This document shows, piece by piece, positions 11,034-23,125 of a stretch of DNA of 64,000 nt. Source of the DNA: Petrolisthes cinctipes (taxonomy: Eukaryota > Arthropoda > Malacostraca > Decapoda > Porcellanidae); NCBI GenBank assembly GCA_033782935.1, contig JAWQEG010000167.1, positions 186,001 to 250,000 on the forward strand. Direction: 5' to 3'. Numbering within the stretch: the first letter of the stretch is position 1; each line of letters starts with the position of its first letter. Below the pieces are notes generated by a model. The model did no database searches. It saw only the letters and a list, made by a program, of their open reading frames with translations, and was not told where the DNA came from. The translations under genes and the position numbers were made by a program.

Positions 11034-13187
11034 ACTGCTACTACTGTCTGAGTCCTCTGGTGAACCCCCTGGGAATATAGTGTTTGTCGTTCTAAATTTC
11101 TTAAACATGTCCCGTTAGAATTAATTCCTATACACTCACCACAACATATAATAAAAATTATAAAAAATACATAGGCATATAAAAATACCCCAACAACATG
11201 TTACTATTGTGTGTGTATGTTCACTGTGTATGTGTATAGAATTAAAATAAGTAACCAATGGAGAATTGAAGATTACAGATGCTCAGTACACGTAGGAAAG
11301 AAATGTGTAAATGCCACACACCCCCAGAGCAAACGCTGGCCAGTCGTTCCTCTCACAGCCCCCGTTCACTCTTCTGGTTCACCCTTCCTTAAGTCCGTCC
11401 TTGTTCCTTCCCAGATGAGAGTACCCACAACAGACAAATCCTCCTTTTCCCTGGGAATACACACAGGGAAAAATGCCTGATTAAAGTAGGTTAGGTTACA
11501 CAGCCACCATTAGCTGGCAACCCACAGCTGGTATCGCTCTGGCTCGCTCTCGCTCCGTCAGTGTTGCCAACGAGGAAAGGGCCCAAGCCGCCCCCACCTA
11601 CACAATTATTCTGTTGGAATATAGAATTAAAACAGGACACTGTGAATGTTACGTATCCCTTACCGCTGCCACCATCATGTACTTGTGGGGTCGTCCAAAC
11701 TTCCGCCTCAGCTTCTCTCGGAAATACCTGCTGGAAACTCTCACTTATTCTTTGGGCTAGTATTACTTACTACCCTGATGTAGACCTCTGGTTTCAGCCA
11801 ACTTACCACAGTTGCTCTGAAATACCGCTCTAGTCTTCCTGGGGAACTAAGTTAGTTACTCAAGGTTTAGAGTAAACTCGTGGACTTGTCTCAATTTACT
11901 GAAGTATATCAGGTACAGGTTACAGGTTATATACACAACTTGTGTCTCTCTAAGATAATGTAGGAAGGTGAACCTGTTATCACCAGGGCTGGGTGTGTAG
12001 TGCGCTTTTCCTCTCTCACACACCTCGCTCGTGGTATACAGTGCCACACCCTTCCCAAGATGATAGATTGCAATGATGATATTTACAATGCTAAGCTTAT
12101 ATATGAAATATAGATAAGTTAGATACAAGTTTATATAAGAATAATGTGAGTAAATATATATTGTCCCTTTCTCTACATACAAGATGACAATATGGAGTTT
12201 ATTATAGTATAGAGATTAACATATAGATAATTACAGAGTGAATCTAGCAATCAGTAGCTCAGCATGGAAGATTCCCTCACGCTGCTACTCAGCACTTTTC
12301 ACAGGATGTTGTGTCTAATGAAACTGGCTTGAACTGCTTTCAGCCCTAACGGTATGTTCCACCACCCATGGGTGTATCATGTATCGCGAACGTGAACACA
12401 GGCGCGGATACAAGCAGTACTACCACTACTACTATACTTACACTATAGTATAGCCTAGTGAGGTGAATACTTCAACTTCAACTACAGTGAGAGACTATAT
12501 TAGCAGCTAAAATAACTTCAGCTACAGTGCAGCTACAGTGCTTCATTCAACATATCAACATTCTTCAGTTGACGGTGCTAACATCCAGGAACGGACGATG
12601 GTTTCGTAATTGGTACTACGTCACAAGACTACTGGAATATTATCCAAGTAATTATCAAAGCCTACTCAACTATCCATGGTCAGTAGCTTAGGTACATATA
12701 TTTACAAATACATACACATCCTAACATCATTACATTAGGATATATAAATATATAAACGTATTACCAAATATCTCCTCATTACAAATTCTATGTATTCATA
12801 ATTTAGAGTACTATATGCGTATATCTTCACGTATATATACCAGAAGGAATGTTCTTTGTGAATCTTCAAGCAGAGTGACAGGTAATGAAAGGAAAAAAAA
12901 TACGGTACCGTACTGTTTTCGCTTCGTAAGCTTAAACATAGTTTAGCAGTATTTGAAAGTAATGAAAGCTTAGTTGATTCAACAGAAATCACTAATTTAA
13001 GTGTAAGTACAATAGAAAGTGTAAGTTCTCCATTGAGTTAAAATATTCCTGCACTAGATTTAGACATAAAAGATCTACTTCATTAACTGACTTGTTTACT
13101 AGTTTTACCTCTAACATTTCACCTAGTAAAACCATATCATGACGTACTTACTCAACAGCTTTACATACTAACACATCATCACACACA
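11034..13187. other. Unassigned junction between the two head-to-head retroelements
   Basis: I find no copy of the 0.5-kb A/B LTR here, although both elements should carry a 5' LTR on this side. On the minus strand at about 11680 the sequence GATGGTGGCAGCGGTAAG resembles the leader that follows the 5' LTR of some Gypsy elements, so part may be another LTR. From about 12930 the plus strand could be B's leader or a longer gag 5' part, but stops interrupt every frame. No host gene is visible. Confidence 0.4.
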
Positions 13188-14139
13188 ATGGCAACTAACA
13201 CTGCTACTATTATTGTTCTTCCCCAAGCTCATACAGTGAAGGAATTCACTGGGGACGATGATAACTATAATATCCATACTTTTCTAAGGGTTTGTGAAGA
13301 TAATATGCTTCCTGCAGGGATTATAGATGACAAAGACAAAATAAGGTTCATACGTGGACATATTAAACCAGACTCCAATGCTAGCACATTACTAACTGCA
13401 ACTGCTTTCACGGATCCAGATAACTTAAATAATTTTAAACAGTTTTGTGAAGGCCTCATAGATGTTTTCGGTGGGGGGCAGTTTGGCGGTCCACTAGCGT
13501 GGGTACACAGAATGGTTAGGACAGTGAGTAATTGTGGAACAGCTAATTCAAGTACGGCTCTAGCATTAGCAGGTTCGACCATTAGCGATGCTAAACAACT
13601 CTTAAAAGGATCAGAACACACAAGGTAACATGAAAGCGGATAATGTATACCAGATCATTGAGTACATAGAGTATGTGTTGCTTTTAACAGAGGAATCCAG
13701 GCTTGAAGCTGCTAAAATAGAATATAAACCAAGTGACAGATTGGTCAAATATGCAGCTAAGGTTAGTCAAAAAGAACCTCTTAATGTACCTAGAGCCCTA
13801 CCTGTAGCCGTGATCACTGACACAGACACTCAGCAGAGCACTTCACAGACACAACACACTAAGAACTTCACACTTCAGAGTTCGAAGAAGAAACCTTATT
13901 GTAAAATCTGCAGAAAATATGGACACAGCCTAGATAAGTGTTACTTTAATAAGAATAATCGCTCAAATGCCAAAAGTAAGGATAATAGTAATAAAGTAGC
14001 AAGTGAAAGAGACAACAAGCCCAGTAACAAGTATTGCATTATTCATAATAGTGTGACACATAACACAGATGAATGTAGAGTGACACTAAATGTAAGAGAC
14101 CAAATAAATAATAAACGTGCAAATACAGGTGACGATTAA
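13188..14139 (+). pseudogene. gag: Gag with CCHC zinc knuckle, frameshifted (copy B)
   Basis: Structural protein that would form the particle and bind RNA. ATG at 13188 opens MATNTATIIVLPQAHTVKEF, chosen because it is the first Met of the long frame. The frame ends at 13626-13628 and protein-like sequence resumes in the next frame from about 13630, so a frameshift splits the capsid-like part. The nucleocapsid part has a CCHC knuckle, CKICRKYGHSLDKC (about 13900-13942), followed by a basic/Asn-rich stretch and a second Cys/His cluster (CIIHNSVTHNTDEC). The gag end overlaps the start of the protease frame by about 20 bases, as in Gypsy elements that reach pol by frameshifting. Confidence 0.75.
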
Positions 14140-14883
14140 AAAAACAAACAAAAACAATTTAATCACACCTAAACAAATAAATATACTTGTTTCTGCCGTG
14201 GGTAAAGTTGATGTACTATCACTTCCTTGTAACATTGGGAATACAAATGTCTCATTAGCTGTTGATACAGGAGCTTGTGTATCATTACTATCTGAAGTAA
14301 CACTTAAATAGCTGTTAAAGGAAAACCCACAGGAACGATGGTCTATTCAACCATCAGATTTAAACTTAACTGCCTTATCTGGTAGTAAATTAATCATTAA
14401 AGGAATGGTCCAATTTGCTATTACATTTTTATCGAATAGTCAGAGACTAAAATGCACCTTCTACATTTGTGAAAACTTCAGTTTGCCAACTGATGGATTG
14501 TTAGGTTTAAAAGAACTGACACATCATAACCTTGACATTGCAATATCCATCCAGTCAGAAATATTTCAAGGTCAAGTGTACCCATGTCAACCGCGGAGTC
14601 AGCAGTGCACAGCTGTAAGCTCGGGTACGAGAGCAAGTGACTCACAGACTCGACTGGCAGGCAGTGTCAAAAGTACGGTAAATTTGCCAAGTAAAGGGTT
14701 TGCTATCATAAAGGTGAAAGTAAAAGGTGACAATTATGTGGGAAATCAAACCATATCCTTAAGTGAAACTTGTAAAATAAATAATGTCGGTATGGAATCC
14801 ATATTTTCTCTGGTACAAAAAGACAACTTCATTGAAGCTCTAATTTTTAACAAGGTTGATCAGGCAGTGAAAATAAAACCAGG
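14117..14883 (+). pseudogene. Aspartic protease region (copy B)
   Basis: The active-site motif LAVDTGACVSLLSE is at about 14256-14298. A TAG (14309-14311) follows where copy A has CAG, a private nonsense change. The frame continues after it with MVQFAITF and a later DGLLGLKEL, matching the C-terminal Ile/Leu-Leu-Gly block of retropepsins. The region ends at 14883 where a mariner-type MITE has inserted in a TA dinucleotide. Confidence 0.75.
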
Positions 14884-15235
14884 TACAGTCGGCAAAAAAA
14901 GTTTCGTTACCATCCTTTTAACACTGTGAGTGTTTTATATACCTCCGTCACCCTCCCTGCCAGTCAGTGTCTAATGGGCAGGCAAGTAGGAATGACGTGC
15001 TTTCACCCAGTGCTACTTTTTCTGGGTATTTCACGGTTATTCTTGTTCTAAAAAACTCAAACGTATTTCCTTATGTTTAATAATGAATAGTTAAATAGTA
15101 ATAGTTGTTGACCACTCAAAATTAAGATTAAAATCAGCTAAACTTTTGATATAAAAAAACTGTCACTGTCGCAGCCCGAATAATGATATTAAAATTAACG
15201 TAGGGGTGGTAACAAAACTTTTTTTGCCGACTGTA
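14884..15235. mobile_element. 352-bp mariner-type MITE inside pol of copy B
   Basis: Starts TACAGTCGGCAAAAAAAG and ends with the inverse complement. The terminal inverted repeats are about 29 bp with one mismatch, and the outer TA is the expected Tc1/mariner target duplication. Copy A lacks it (10586-10566 reads straight through), so it entered B after the two copies separated. The interior has no transposase. Termini are close to those of the MITEs at 58054 and 61293 (TACAGTCGGCGGCA). Confidence 0.85.
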
Positions 15236-15276
15236 CATACATAGGTGACTTTCTTGTGTTTCTATAACCAATACAG

Positions 15277-16296
15277 ATGGAAAAAGAATTTCCTCCCTTA
15301 GTCAACATACACACTGCTGATGAATTGCAACTTAGGCAAACTATTAATGAATTATATGAGCATGTACAAGTAAATGATTTTCCTTCACATCGCACACAGC
15401 TTTTACACATATTAGCAAATCACAGGTCGGCTATTGCCTTACCTGGTGAGCGGTTGGGGAAAACAACACTAGTTAAACATCACATATCATTAACAGACAC
15501 AGATCCAGTGTATGTGAACGCTAACAGATTACCTCATAGTCAAAGATAAGTAATGAATAAAATGGTGTATGATATGTCTACAGAAGGAATCATTGAGCCT
15601 TTAAACAGTCCTTATAACAGCCCATTATTCTTAGTGACTAAGAAAACAGGTGATTTCCGCCCTGTTACTGATTTTAGGAAGATAAATGAGAAAACTGTCA
15701 AGGATAGGTACCCATTACCTGTATTTAAAGATATCCTCATGGAGATTGGGGAAAATAACGGAGTCTTTAGTAGTCTTGACCTAATTAGTAATTATTGGCA
15801 AGTAGAATTAGATGACCAATCCTAACCTATTACTGCTTTTAGCACCCCTAATGGTCATTGGCAATTTGTCAGAATGCCATTAGGATTATCCATAACTTTC
15901 CAAAGGATGATAAATACTATCTTCAGCGACATGATTCAAGATGTTGTTGCTTACTTAGATGACTTAATTATTGTCACTCCTGATGTAAATTCACACCTAC
16001 AAAAACTAGACAGAGTCTTACAACGACTGCAGGATGTTGGATTAAAGGTTAAACTGTCAAAATGTACATTCCTTAAAGCTGAAATAGAATTTTTGGGTCA
16101 TAAAGTAAATAGTAAAGGAATTCACTCTTTGGTTTCCAAGATTAAAGCAGTAAAGGAATTCCCTCAACCTACTACAATAAAGCAAATAAGGAGTTTCCTT
16201 GGATTATCTTCATACTATCGGATATTCATAATGAATTTTGCTAAAATCGCCAGCCCACTAACAAGACTCTTCAAGAAAAATATCGAATTTAAGTAG
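15277..16296 (+). pseudogene. Reverse transcriptase with intact YLDD (copy B)
   Basis: Ty3/Gypsy RT. The N-terminal part begins around MEKEFPPLVNIHTADELQLR. After a TAA at 15547-15549, shared with copy A, the same frame continues with VMNKMVYDMSTEGIIEP, NSPLFLVTKKTGDFRPVTDF and FSSLDLISNYWQ. A second TAA (15823-15825, AAA in A) follows, then MPLGLSITFQRM and the active site AYLDDLIIV (about 15949-15975). The thumb and connection (FLGHKVNSKGIHS, RSFLGLSSYYR) end at TAG 16294-16296. The catalytic YLDD is intact, unlike A, but at least three stops block translation. Confidence 0.88.
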
Positions 16297-16329
16297 TCAC
16301 AGACAGAGCAAGATAGCTTTGATCAGTTA

Positions 16330-18143
16330 GAACTTAAGCTCACAACTGCTTTTATTTTAAGTTATCCAAACTATAACCTCCCATTTTCTCTCTGTACTTT
16401 CGCATCACAGGATGGTCTAGGCGCAGTGCTTATGCAGCATTCCACTGAGGGTCGTTGCAAGGTTAGTGCATATGCCAGTCGTGTTGTGAATGATGCAGAG
16501 AAGAAATACAGTGTCACTAACTTGGAGGCTATGTCAGTTGTGTGGGCCTTAAAGACCTTCAGGGAAATAATTCTGGGGTATCCTATCACCATATATACAG
16601 ATCATCAACCTGTTTGTGGTCTCTTTCATGGTAAAAATTTGACAGGACAGTTAGCTAGATGGTATCTAACTATCTCAGAATTTCAGCCTACAATTAAATA
16701 TCTTTCTAGGCGTTTCAATAGAGTTGCAGATGCTTTATATCGCAATGTATCAGCTGCTGCTGTCATCCCCGCTAGTAGTGAAGTAGACTTCAATGTGGAA
16801 CTTGTTAAAACTGAACAAAAGAAAGACAAATTTTGGTCAAGGGTCATTTATGCTTTGGTTTCAGGTGACGAGAGTAACCTACCAGAATTACCCATCCCAC
16901 TAATACAGTTTGAGGTGGTAGATGACATTTTGTTCAGGAAGCTTGAGAAGCAAACTAACATTTCTTCAAAGGGGGTAGTCCCTGATACACTAATTAACAC
17001 TGTACTAACTCTAATGCATAACCATCCACAAGCCGGACATCCGGGAAGGGATCGCTGTATAGCAGAAACTAGACTTAAATATTATTGGTTCACTCTCCGC
17101 GCAGACGTGGAGAAACATATCAAGAATTGTGAATCATGCCATGCTCATAAAGGTAATACCATGGGTCCAGCCCCTATTTTAAATTACCCTATACCTGAAC
17201 AACCATGGGATGTAGTTGGTATAGATATACTAAGCTTACCAATGAGTCATCAAGGCTCCAAATATAGTCTTGTATGTGTAGACCATTTCTCACGTTATGT
17301 GGTCATAACTCCTTTGCAGACAAAGACAACAGAAGAGGCTGCACACAAGCTCGTAACAAATTTACTTTGCCAGTACACCACACCTAAGGTGATACTAACA
17401 GACAATGGTAAAGAATTTTTTAATAGTTTGTTACGTAACATATGTGATCAATCATATCACATAAAACAGATTTTTATAACAGCATATCATCCAGCTAGTA
17501 ATGGTCTTACTGAAAGAGCATATCGTAAGATACTAAAAGTCTTGCGACATATAGCTAATCCTATGCAAGGATCATGGGAAGACTGGATATCATTTACAGC
17601 AGCCTCTATCAATGGTTCCATAAATTCATCCGTGGGTAAGTCCCCGCATTATATCAAATATGGAACAGAAAAGCGACTTCCATATGACATAATTACTTGT
17701 AATTCTTCTCCAGCATATAATATGGATGATTACTCAGTTAGACAACTACAGGTGTTTAATAACATCCATAAGGAAGTCCGGAAACATTTACAGGGTAGTA
17801 GGCATGGGATGATGATTAAACAACATGCTGAAGCTGTAAAAATAGATGTTGCTGTTGGGGAAAATGTCATTGTAAAAGCTCCAGATAGAGTTTCAAAACT
17901 AACTCCAAAGTTGTAGGTCCATATGAAATAATAGATATAGCCCATGGAAATAAAATAAAGGTCAAAGATATAAATACAGGGAAGGTAGAAATAGTGCATG
18001 TCGATAGGTGTAAAAAGATTAAATTAAATGACACACCTAGCACACAAACAGACCAACCACAAGAAATAATACACTCCACTCCCACATCTAGTACCACAAA
18101 TATATACAGACAAAAACTTAGGTCTGCAAACAAAACTAAATAA
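16330..18143 (+). pseudogene. RNase H and integrase (copy B)
   Basis: Long frame through 17916. RNase H comes first: the block that should read TDAS reads TFAS (codon TTC at 16399-16401), removing the first catalytic Asp that copy A retains. Later motifs YTDHQPV and RFNRVADAL are present. Integrase follows: HHCC zinc finger (HNHPQAGHPG ... NCESCHAH), core DDE with Asp in VVGIDILS (17224-17226), Asp in LTDNGKEF and Glu in GLTERAYRK. The C-terminal GPY/F module is frameshifted at about 17912 and continues in another frame to 18143. The integrase core looks complete, so this is the least damaged enzyme of the pair. Confidence 0.88.
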
Positions 18144-18158
18144 TGACATTTATTTCAG

Positions 18159-19962
18159 ATGGGGAACAAGACACTATTACTGTTTTTGCTGAGCTCAGCG
18201 CTTGTTACATTTGCCCAACAAAACACAGTTCCGGCCGAAGCACTAAAGCCAGGTGCCTTGGTCGAACATAGAGGAAAAGTCTTGATAGTGGAAGATTTGG
18301 TTACGGTACAACTGGAAATTCACGGATTACTAGATATGCCAGAAATAATTGACAACCTTGGACAGCATGTAACAGAAGTACACCGACATATAGAAACTGT
18401 CACCACTCAAGTAAATATTTTTTATAACGAGGAAATGAACACTAGATCTGACGTTACTACTAACCCACTTCTAGAATACTTCTACAATAATATTAGACCT
18501 ATCAAGATGACTCTACAATTACAGACAAACAGAGTAAATACGTTAATAAAATTAATTAACAATATGAAGCTTTCATTTCCAGAGGAACCACATGAAGTGC
18601 GGCAATCTGCCCATGCCCGTCGACAGAGTCGTGGTCTTTTTAACTTCATGGGACTTTTGAGTAAACCGTTTGGCACAGCCATAGCAGATGATGTAACTGC
18701 CTTAAGTAAAAATCTAAAAGTAACAATAGCCCTGGGGAAACAGAATAGGATAGTCTTCCAAACCTGAGGCACTTCAAAACCTAAAACAGAAAACCCATGA
18801 AATAATTGAAACAACTAACCAATTATCTTTGGTGGTAAACAAATTAGTTGGAATAATACCAGAAATTGAACAGGTCCAATTAATTAGTGAGTATATTGCA
18901 GCCATAGAGATAGCTGTACAGGAACTTACTGAGTTAAATGAAGTAATAATTAGTTACTTGGTAGATGCTGGATTGGGTAGAGTAAATTCTAAGTTGTTAC
19001 CTCTACGACAGTTACAGTCAGCAGTGGAAATAGCCATCAATACCTATAAGCTAACTCCCATATTTATTATTTCAGACGTGGAATATTATTGTCCAATCAT
19101 TGGATCAATCCTTACTGAATCAAATATATTAATTAATATTCCTTTTAAATCGCAGACGTCATTTAATATTTGGGAATTATGTCCTTTCCCAATTAAAGTA
19201 AATAATACACTGTTGGTTGTTGATAAATCACTTCAATACATTGTTGCATCAGAGGATTACACTGCAATTGATACCTTAGACAAAACTTCACTGGATGACT
19301 GTCTCACATCATACTTACATCTATATGTATGTCCTGCTTATATGTTTACCTTCAGCTTAGTAGAAAAAGCAAAATGTGAACTTTCATTCATTGTCCCTGA
19401 GTCCACTCTCCCAACTTCTTACTGTACTTTCACAACTGTCAGTAATGCTACTTTCTACCATGAACACTTCGGAACTAACCATTATTATTACTTTCAAAAG
19501 AGAACCAGTGTGACATTAATATGCAATGGTAAAGTCCAACACGTGTGGATGGATGGTTACTATATGGCCCCGGACCATTGTGAGGAGATAAGGAATGAGG
19601 ATTTCCTTAACTTACCAACACATCACCATAAAGCATTTGTGTCAACGCTTTCTACGGAGTTAGAGTCTATTAACCTTGTAGTAAATATCTCTTTAGATAA
19701 AATAACTGTTGTTTCAGACAAAGTAAAGTTTCTTAAATACTTAAATGACTCAAAGTTTACCTCCACACTAGATGATTTGTTACCTATGCATCTATCAAAA
19801 GAAGTTGTAGTTCCTCTCCATATCATTCCTGCACTCACTTTAATTGTTTGTACAATTGTCTTCAGCTGGTGTATACGGAAGGTGTATGCTAGGTACCGAC
19901 AATTATCTGCTCGTGAACGACAGAGACAAGTGACCGAAGGTAATGAGGATACAAATGTATAG
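18159..19962 (+). pseudogene. env: Errantivirus-like Env with F-type cleavage site, frameshifted (copy B)
   Basis: Envelope glycoprotein of the gypsy/baculovirus-F type. ATG 18159 begins a signal peptide (MGNKTLLLFLLSSALVTFAQ). A furin-type site RRQSR ends at 18632, followed by GLFNFMG, the start of the fusion-peptide region, as in gypsy Env and baculovirus F. A frameshift at about 18763 ends the first part. The second part, from 18829, carries many Cys and putative glycosylation sites and a C-terminal anchor (LTLIVCTIVFSWCIRKVY, about 19836-19890) with a short basic tail ending at 19962. Copy A is continuous across B's frameshift, so the break is private to B. The ectodomain is consistent with a class I-like fusion protein; function is lost in this copy. 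Confidence 0.85.
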
Positions 19963-20150
19963 GTTAATTACAAATTCTTACACATTTAGACAGGATGTAT
20001 TTAATAAATATATATTGTACATGTTATAATCCTTATTCTCTGTAAAAATAATAATATAAAACTATCTACAGACTGCATGTATTACCAATAATATATATAT
20101 TTATGTATGTAATATTCCTTCGAGAGCGAAGGATTGTTGTGGCCGAGCAT

Positions 20151-20669
20151 TGTACCGATTAAAACTACATATAAATTACATATAATATACCTACATAGGT
20201 AGTGAGTCATACACCATGTACCTCAAATGATCACTCAAACTAACTGACCTAGACATAAACGGGTCCAAGACAGGATTAGATCTGATCATAGGAACCAAGC
20301 TTCCTCAGCAATACAGTAAGTGACGTTACAAGTCACGAGGTACAACACATAGAGCTCATAGTACGCTCCTATACGGACAGTCTGCCCTGATATACCTAAA
20401 CCAACAGGTCTATCTCTCGGTTATCTCTCTCTCTTTAAAGTTAGCTCCTAAGTCTAACTTAACCCTTTTGTGAATCTGTACTACCACTTGGGTTATTAAT
20501 AAAATCTTGTTAAACACAGAACAAGGCTTGCTAACTCTCCATACTATAATAATCATATTACCTATTCTAAAAATATACTCCGAAGAGACACAGCCAGTCA
20601 CGCAACAACAACAACAATGACATCAACAAGACAGACTTGCGTAAGTGACCCCCCGTTTGCGCTAGCACA
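20151..20669 (+). repeat. 3' LTR of copy B
   Basis: 519 bp, TGTACCGATT... to ...GCTAGCACA, bounded by TG and CA. The ends were set by alignment to the solo LTR at 51575-52048, whose 4-bp duplication fixes them. AATAAA lies at 20499-20504. The right flank GACTGCCAAG is LINE RT sequence. No partner LTR or matching duplication is found on the 5' side. Confidence 0.85.
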
Positions 20670-20925
20670 GACTGCCAAGTCATCAACGTACAGCTCCGGA
20701 CAGATCAATGGTCCACACCCCATCCATCAGCGACTTGTTTTGTGCCTCGTCGGTTCTGGTAACAGTTGCAGGTGGAGGGAGGGGGGATGTTAGTGGGAGA
20801 GGAGGAGAGAAATGTGGGCGGAGCTATATAGGAGGGTAACGAATGATCAGGTAGAGAAGACGTGTGTCAGGAGGAATGAATGAAGCATACACTGTGAACG
20901 GTATCAAATCACCAACAGTTTAAAG

Positions 20926-21354
20926 CAGGGTTCTTCAAACTTTTTCAGTCGTGACCCAGTTTTTACTATGACATCATTCTCGCGACCCATACAGAAAGAT
21001 ATTTTACAAATAATCAGAATTATCAACCAAAGAAAATACAAGGCCAGAAACTGAAACGTAATATTTATGATTAAAAGGAATTCTAACCAGAATTATAAAC
21101 ACTGCCTTACCTACCCCTCCATCTCTCTCTCTCATTCTCTCTCAAGAAGACTAATATTTGTGCAATGATTTTGTTTTATTGTTAATTAGATATATGAATA
21201 TTCGATTATAAAAATATGTTAGGTGCATTCATATATGAACTTCATATTTATTTTATTGTCACGAACATTATTATTCTATTTTATTCATGTATTTATATTT
21301 GTGAGCCTGAGACCCAGTTTGGAGGAATTCGGGACCCGTAATTTGAAGAATCTG
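20926..21354. mobile_element. hAT-type MITE, left arm
   Basis: Starts CAGGGTTCTTCAAAC with the inverse at its other end, now mutated (AAGAATCTG). The 8-bp flank GTTTAAAG precedes it. It is the mirror copy of the element at 25431-25860 in the right arm, and both occupy the same position, so the MITE was present before the palindrome formed. Confidence 0.8.
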
Positions 21355-21633
21355 GGTTAAAAGAAGTGCATACTGCATTAACGTAGGTGGATATAGGAGA
21401 GAAGAAATGTGATGATTTGAGGCGAGGGTGAGGGGGGAAGAGGGTAAGACAAATGAAGGTGATTAGTTGAAAAGTAATAACAAACAAATATAATTAGAAT
21501 ATCTGTTACATTATATCCTTTAAATAAAGGCACTGTCTTTTGTTCACCATCGTAGTGGGATAGACTAGTGAATATATATTATCCTTTGGATATTAGACAG
21601 CTATCCCTGTATTCCTTTTATCCCTCGTGCTTG

Positions 21634-21833
21634 CCCCGTTGGGGGGTATGGCCTGTAATGATGTGGGCAATACTTTAAGGGTTTTGGCGCCTCTTCGGCC
21701 CCCGCCACTAGATAATATTTCTTCAACTGTCCCTCCTTTCTTCCTATTTCATTCTTGCTTGCTGTCACACCTCTCTATCACCTTTTCCTGGTGCTAAATG
21801 ACCTCGCTGTTGCGCCACCTAATATCAATCAAA
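21634..21833 (+). repeat. SINE-like repeat with LINE-type 3' hairpin, left arm outer
   Basis: About 200 bp beginning CCCCGTTGGGGGGTATGGCC, with a conserved TTTAAGGGTTTTGGCGCC block and ending in a hairpin (GGTG...CACC, 21790-21819) followed by ATCAATCAAATC. Its mirror copy is 24957-25157, and related copies are 22337-22548 and 24241-24450. The 3' hairpin and CAAT tail match the 3' end of LINE-2. Confidence 0.7.
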
Positions 21834-22336
21834 TCCCTCGTGCTTGTAGTCCACCCTATTTATCACCTTTTCCCAAGCCTAGCTGTTTTGTTTTCTTTTT
21901 CGGCAGAAGACGGTTTAATTTTCTAACTTTTTTAATAATCATATTTGTCAACAAATTCATTAAGCTATTTGCCAGGATTTTTTCTTCTAAATATGCATTT
22001 CCTTAAAAATAATCGATGTTAAACTTAAATAGGCGCCGCTATATGGCGTTTTCAATAAACTTGGTCTAATTTTATGCATAGGCTATATATATTACAGTAT
22101 CTCTCAAGTAACTGGCAACCTTACACATCCTCCCTACTGTCTTATCCCTCTCTCGCTTGCCCTTCCCTCCTTTCTTACCGTTTATCTTTTCTTTCTCATA
22201 TTTCTAGCCTTCTCATTCGTTCTTAAAAAGTTTTAAGGCCTTTCTCCCTTATCACTTATAGTCCAATTACATGATTCGAAAAACTACGGCTGAATATTAT
22301 GTTGTTGATCGCATTTTGGTTCTCAATATGTAGAGG

Positions 22337-22548
22337 TTGATTGATTGATTGATATTAGGCGCCGCAACAGCGAGGACATATAGCGCCAGAAAACGGTGAT
22401 AGAGAGGCGAGACAGCAAGAAGGAAGGAAATAGAAAGAAAAGAGTGGTAGTTGAAAAACTAAAAGCTAGTGGCTGGGGCCGAAGGGGCGCCAAAACCCTT
22501 AAAGTATTTCCCACATCACTAATGCAGGCAATACCCCCCTACGGGGTC
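22337..22548 (-). repeat. SINE-like repeat, left arm inner
   Basis: Minus-strand copy of the same family with a four-unit (TCAA)n tail at 22337-22352. It mirrors 24241-24450. Within each arm the two copies face each other in opposite orientation, giving a small nested inverted repeat. Confidence 0.7.
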
Positions 22549-23056
22549 AATATGTAGAGAATTTAGAAAACAACTAGAGATTTATGGGGAAAGATATATG
22601 AATTATTTAGAATTAAAGTGTTGGCAGATACGCATTATTATCCCAGCCACAGCATTTCACCTTCATAAAACTGAAGGACTATAGGATTCATGCATTGCCA
22701 TTTGCTAGTTTGTTGCTAGTCAGAATGTTAACTTGTTAAACCCATTTGCAGGAAAGAGAAATATATTATATCTTTCTTTTTAAGTTACTTATAGGTATTT
22801 TTTATTAAAATCTTTATTTTATCTAGTTCCAGCATTACTGCGTAGAACACCATATGACACAATAAGGACCACAAGGACAGTAATGGTGATCAACGTGATG
22901 CTCATGTATCTCTCTATAGGTTACTGAACACAGTGTTTTATGCTCAACTTCAGAATAATGTTCTCAGCATCACAATGATAGGCAAAAATAATAAAAACAA
23001 TATAAAGAAATTATCTTTTATTATACGACAAATATTCAACTGCCTCGGTGCTACTG

Positions 23057-23124
<68 letters not shown>

Positions 23125-23125
<1 letters not shown>

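Larger units (their letters stand above)
13188..20669 (+). mobile_element. Env-bearing Ty3/Gypsy (errantivirus-like) element, copy B
   Basis: Order gag, protease, RT, RNase H, integrase, env, 3' LTR, all plus strand. The 5' boundary is not defined: no 5' LTR or primer-binding site is recognisable upstream of gag. The 3' LTR ends at 20669 in sequence related to the RT gene of LINE-1/LINE-2 (compare 40835-40858), so B sits in LINE-1, yet the other half of LINE-1 is not found on B's 5' side. B is better preserved than A: the RT YLDD, integrase DDE and Env cleavage site remain. It nevertheless carries frameshifts in gag, integrase tail and env, several stops, and an RNase H active-site change. 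Confidence 0.88.

Noticed and set aside
12200..12720. Search for copy B's 5' LTR just upstream of gag
   Set aside because: No stretch aligns with the 519-bp LTR; only chance matches such as GTACTACCACT were found.
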